From Desulfarculaceae bacterium JdFR-95 (GTDB lineage: Bacteria; Desulfobacterota; Desulfarculia; Desulfarculales; Desulfarculaceae), in NCBI GenBank assembly GCA_002011835.1, contig MTPE01000410.1, positions 1 to 6,843 on the forward strand: DNA of 6,843 nt, given 5' to 3'. Each line of letters opens with the position of its first letter. Positions within the stretch are counted from its first letter, which is position 1. The notes beneath the pieces were generated by a model. The model saw only the letters and a list, made by a program, of their open reading frames with translations, was not told the DNA's origin and searched no databases. Of this stretch, positions 6,200-6,843 are shown in pieces. Made by a program: the position numbers and the translations under genes.

Positions 6200-6843
6200 T
6201 CCGGCCAAGCTTCCCCCAGGCCGGCGGCGGAGCACCAGGTTGGAGTGTTGCCACTCTCCCAAGGCTTCGAGCTGGGCCTGCTCCACCGGCTCCAGCCTCC
6301 CGTCCTCCTCGGATATGAGGGCCATCTCCAGAGCCATCTCCTCCAGCAAGCGGAAGAACCGCTCCCCCGCGCAACCCGCCTCGGCCAAAGTGGCAGGGGC
6401 GAACTCACAGAAGGACACCAGAGTGGGGTTGTCGGCCACCACCCGTCGCATGCCGGCCAGGACCTGGCACTCGGCTCCCTGGGTGTCGATCTTGATGAAG
6501 TCCACCCGAGTCCCGGGCGGGAAGTAGTCGTCCAGACTCACCATCTCGATCTCGATGCTAGCGTGGCTGTAGCGGTAGGGGAAGATACGGCTGTCGCCGG
6601 AGTGCTCCCGGCGGATGAACAGGCGCGCCCGGCCCGTGTGCTCACCCACCGCCTTGGGCACCAGATCCACATTGGCGGCCTGGTTGGCCTCCAGGTTGCG
6701 TCTCAACATGCCCAGGTTGACCGGATCGGGTTCGAAGGCCACCACCCGGCCCGAGGGCCCCACCAGACGCGACATGGCCAGGGTGAAAAGCCCCACGTTG
6801 GCTCCCACGTCGACCACGGTCATGCCGGGCTCTATGAACTGGG
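6197..6843 (-). CDS. FkbM-family SAM-dependent methyltransferase (5' end outside window)
   Basis: The reading frame stays open from the right edge, so the 214 residues seen lack the true N terminus. An internal ATG at 6823 is not the start, because the conserved QFIEPG lead-in lies upstream of it. Counting from the first visible residue, motif I is VDVGANVG (10-17), the SAM ribose-binding acidic loop is FEPDP (36-40), and the FkbM hallmark FIKIDTQGAE is at 115-124. The C terminus (GEWQHSNLVLRRR) is typical. FkbM enzymes usually O-methylate small molecules or sugars, and many lie in surface-polysaccharide loci. Placed first in a coupled operon with an amidotransferase and a toroid protein, it most likely methylates the same glycan; the acceptor is unknown. 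Only a few residues of the usual Rossmann core are missing, and any domain further upstream would be outside the window. Confidence 0.9.
   Translation of the reverse strand, partial: QFIEPGMTVVDVGANVGLFTLAMSRLVGPSGRVVAFEPDPVNLGMLRRNLEANQAANVDLVPKAVGEHTGRARLFIRREHSGDSRIFPYRYSHASIEIEMVSLDDYFPPGTRVDFIKIDTQGAECQVLAGMRRVVADNPTLVSFCEFAPATLAEAGCAGERFFRLLEEMALEMALISEEDGRLEPVEQAQLEALGEWQHSNLVLRRRPGGSLAG

Noticed and set aside
6374..6408. Upstream starts that extend the amidotransferase frame beyond 6197
   Set aside because: The family requires Cys directly after the initiator Met, and the frame upstream of 6197 overlaps the FkbM coding sequence.
4380..6527. A 715-codon open frame on the plus strand opposite the amidotransferase gene
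   Set aside because: It is a compositional shadow of GC-rich coding DNA. The translation is low-complexity (Gly, Gln, His, Pro, Arg) with no recognisable motif, while the opposite strand encodes a complete AsnB-family enzyme.

Overview
The window is GC-rich bacterial DNA with strong G/C preference at third codon positions. Its gene content is that of a cell-surface polysaccharide locus: a Wzm/Wzt-type ABC exporter, a likely membrane O-acyltransferase, an AsnB-type amidotransferase, an FkbM-type methyltransferase and a large uncharacterised helical-toroid protein. A Gram-negative host is most likely, because Wzm/Wzt exporters with a C-terminal carbohydrate-binding domain are typical of O-antigen and related export there. 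A Desulfobacterota-like host would fit but cannot be shown. No RNA gene, mobile element or CRISPR array is visible.

Layout from left to right: (1) bases 1-83, minus strand, the first 27 codons of a membrane protein resembling the N terminus of MBOAT acyltransferases, running off the left edge. (2) bases 84-407, a divergent intergenic region. It is locally AT-rich at about 240-310 and holds a plausible promoter in each direction, three inverted repeats and a cluster of GTTC tetramers. (3) bases 408-2535, plus strand, permease (Wzm-like) then ATPase (Wzt-like with a C-terminal sugar-binding domain), 16 bases apart. (4) a 10-base convergent junction. (5) bases 2546-6843, minus strand, a tight operon read right to left: FkbM methyltransferase (5' end outside the window), AsnB-type amidotransferase and the toroid protein. 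These three are joined by a one-base TAATG overlap and a 7-base gap whose ribosome site overlaps a stop codon.

Working model (inference): a glycan is assembled in the cytoplasm. It is amidated by the AsnB-like enzyme, as known AsnB homologues do to uronic acids in some O-antigens, methylated by the FkbM enzyme, and perhaps trimmed or otherwise processed by the toroid protein. Wzm/Wzt then exports it, with the Wzt C-terminal domain recognising the chain, and the MBOAT-like protein may O-acetylate it. The two most promising leads are the toroid protein, which carries strongly patterned motifs, no signal peptide and no assigned function, and the Trp in the AsnB-like enzyme where asparagine synthetases carry a catalytic Glu.
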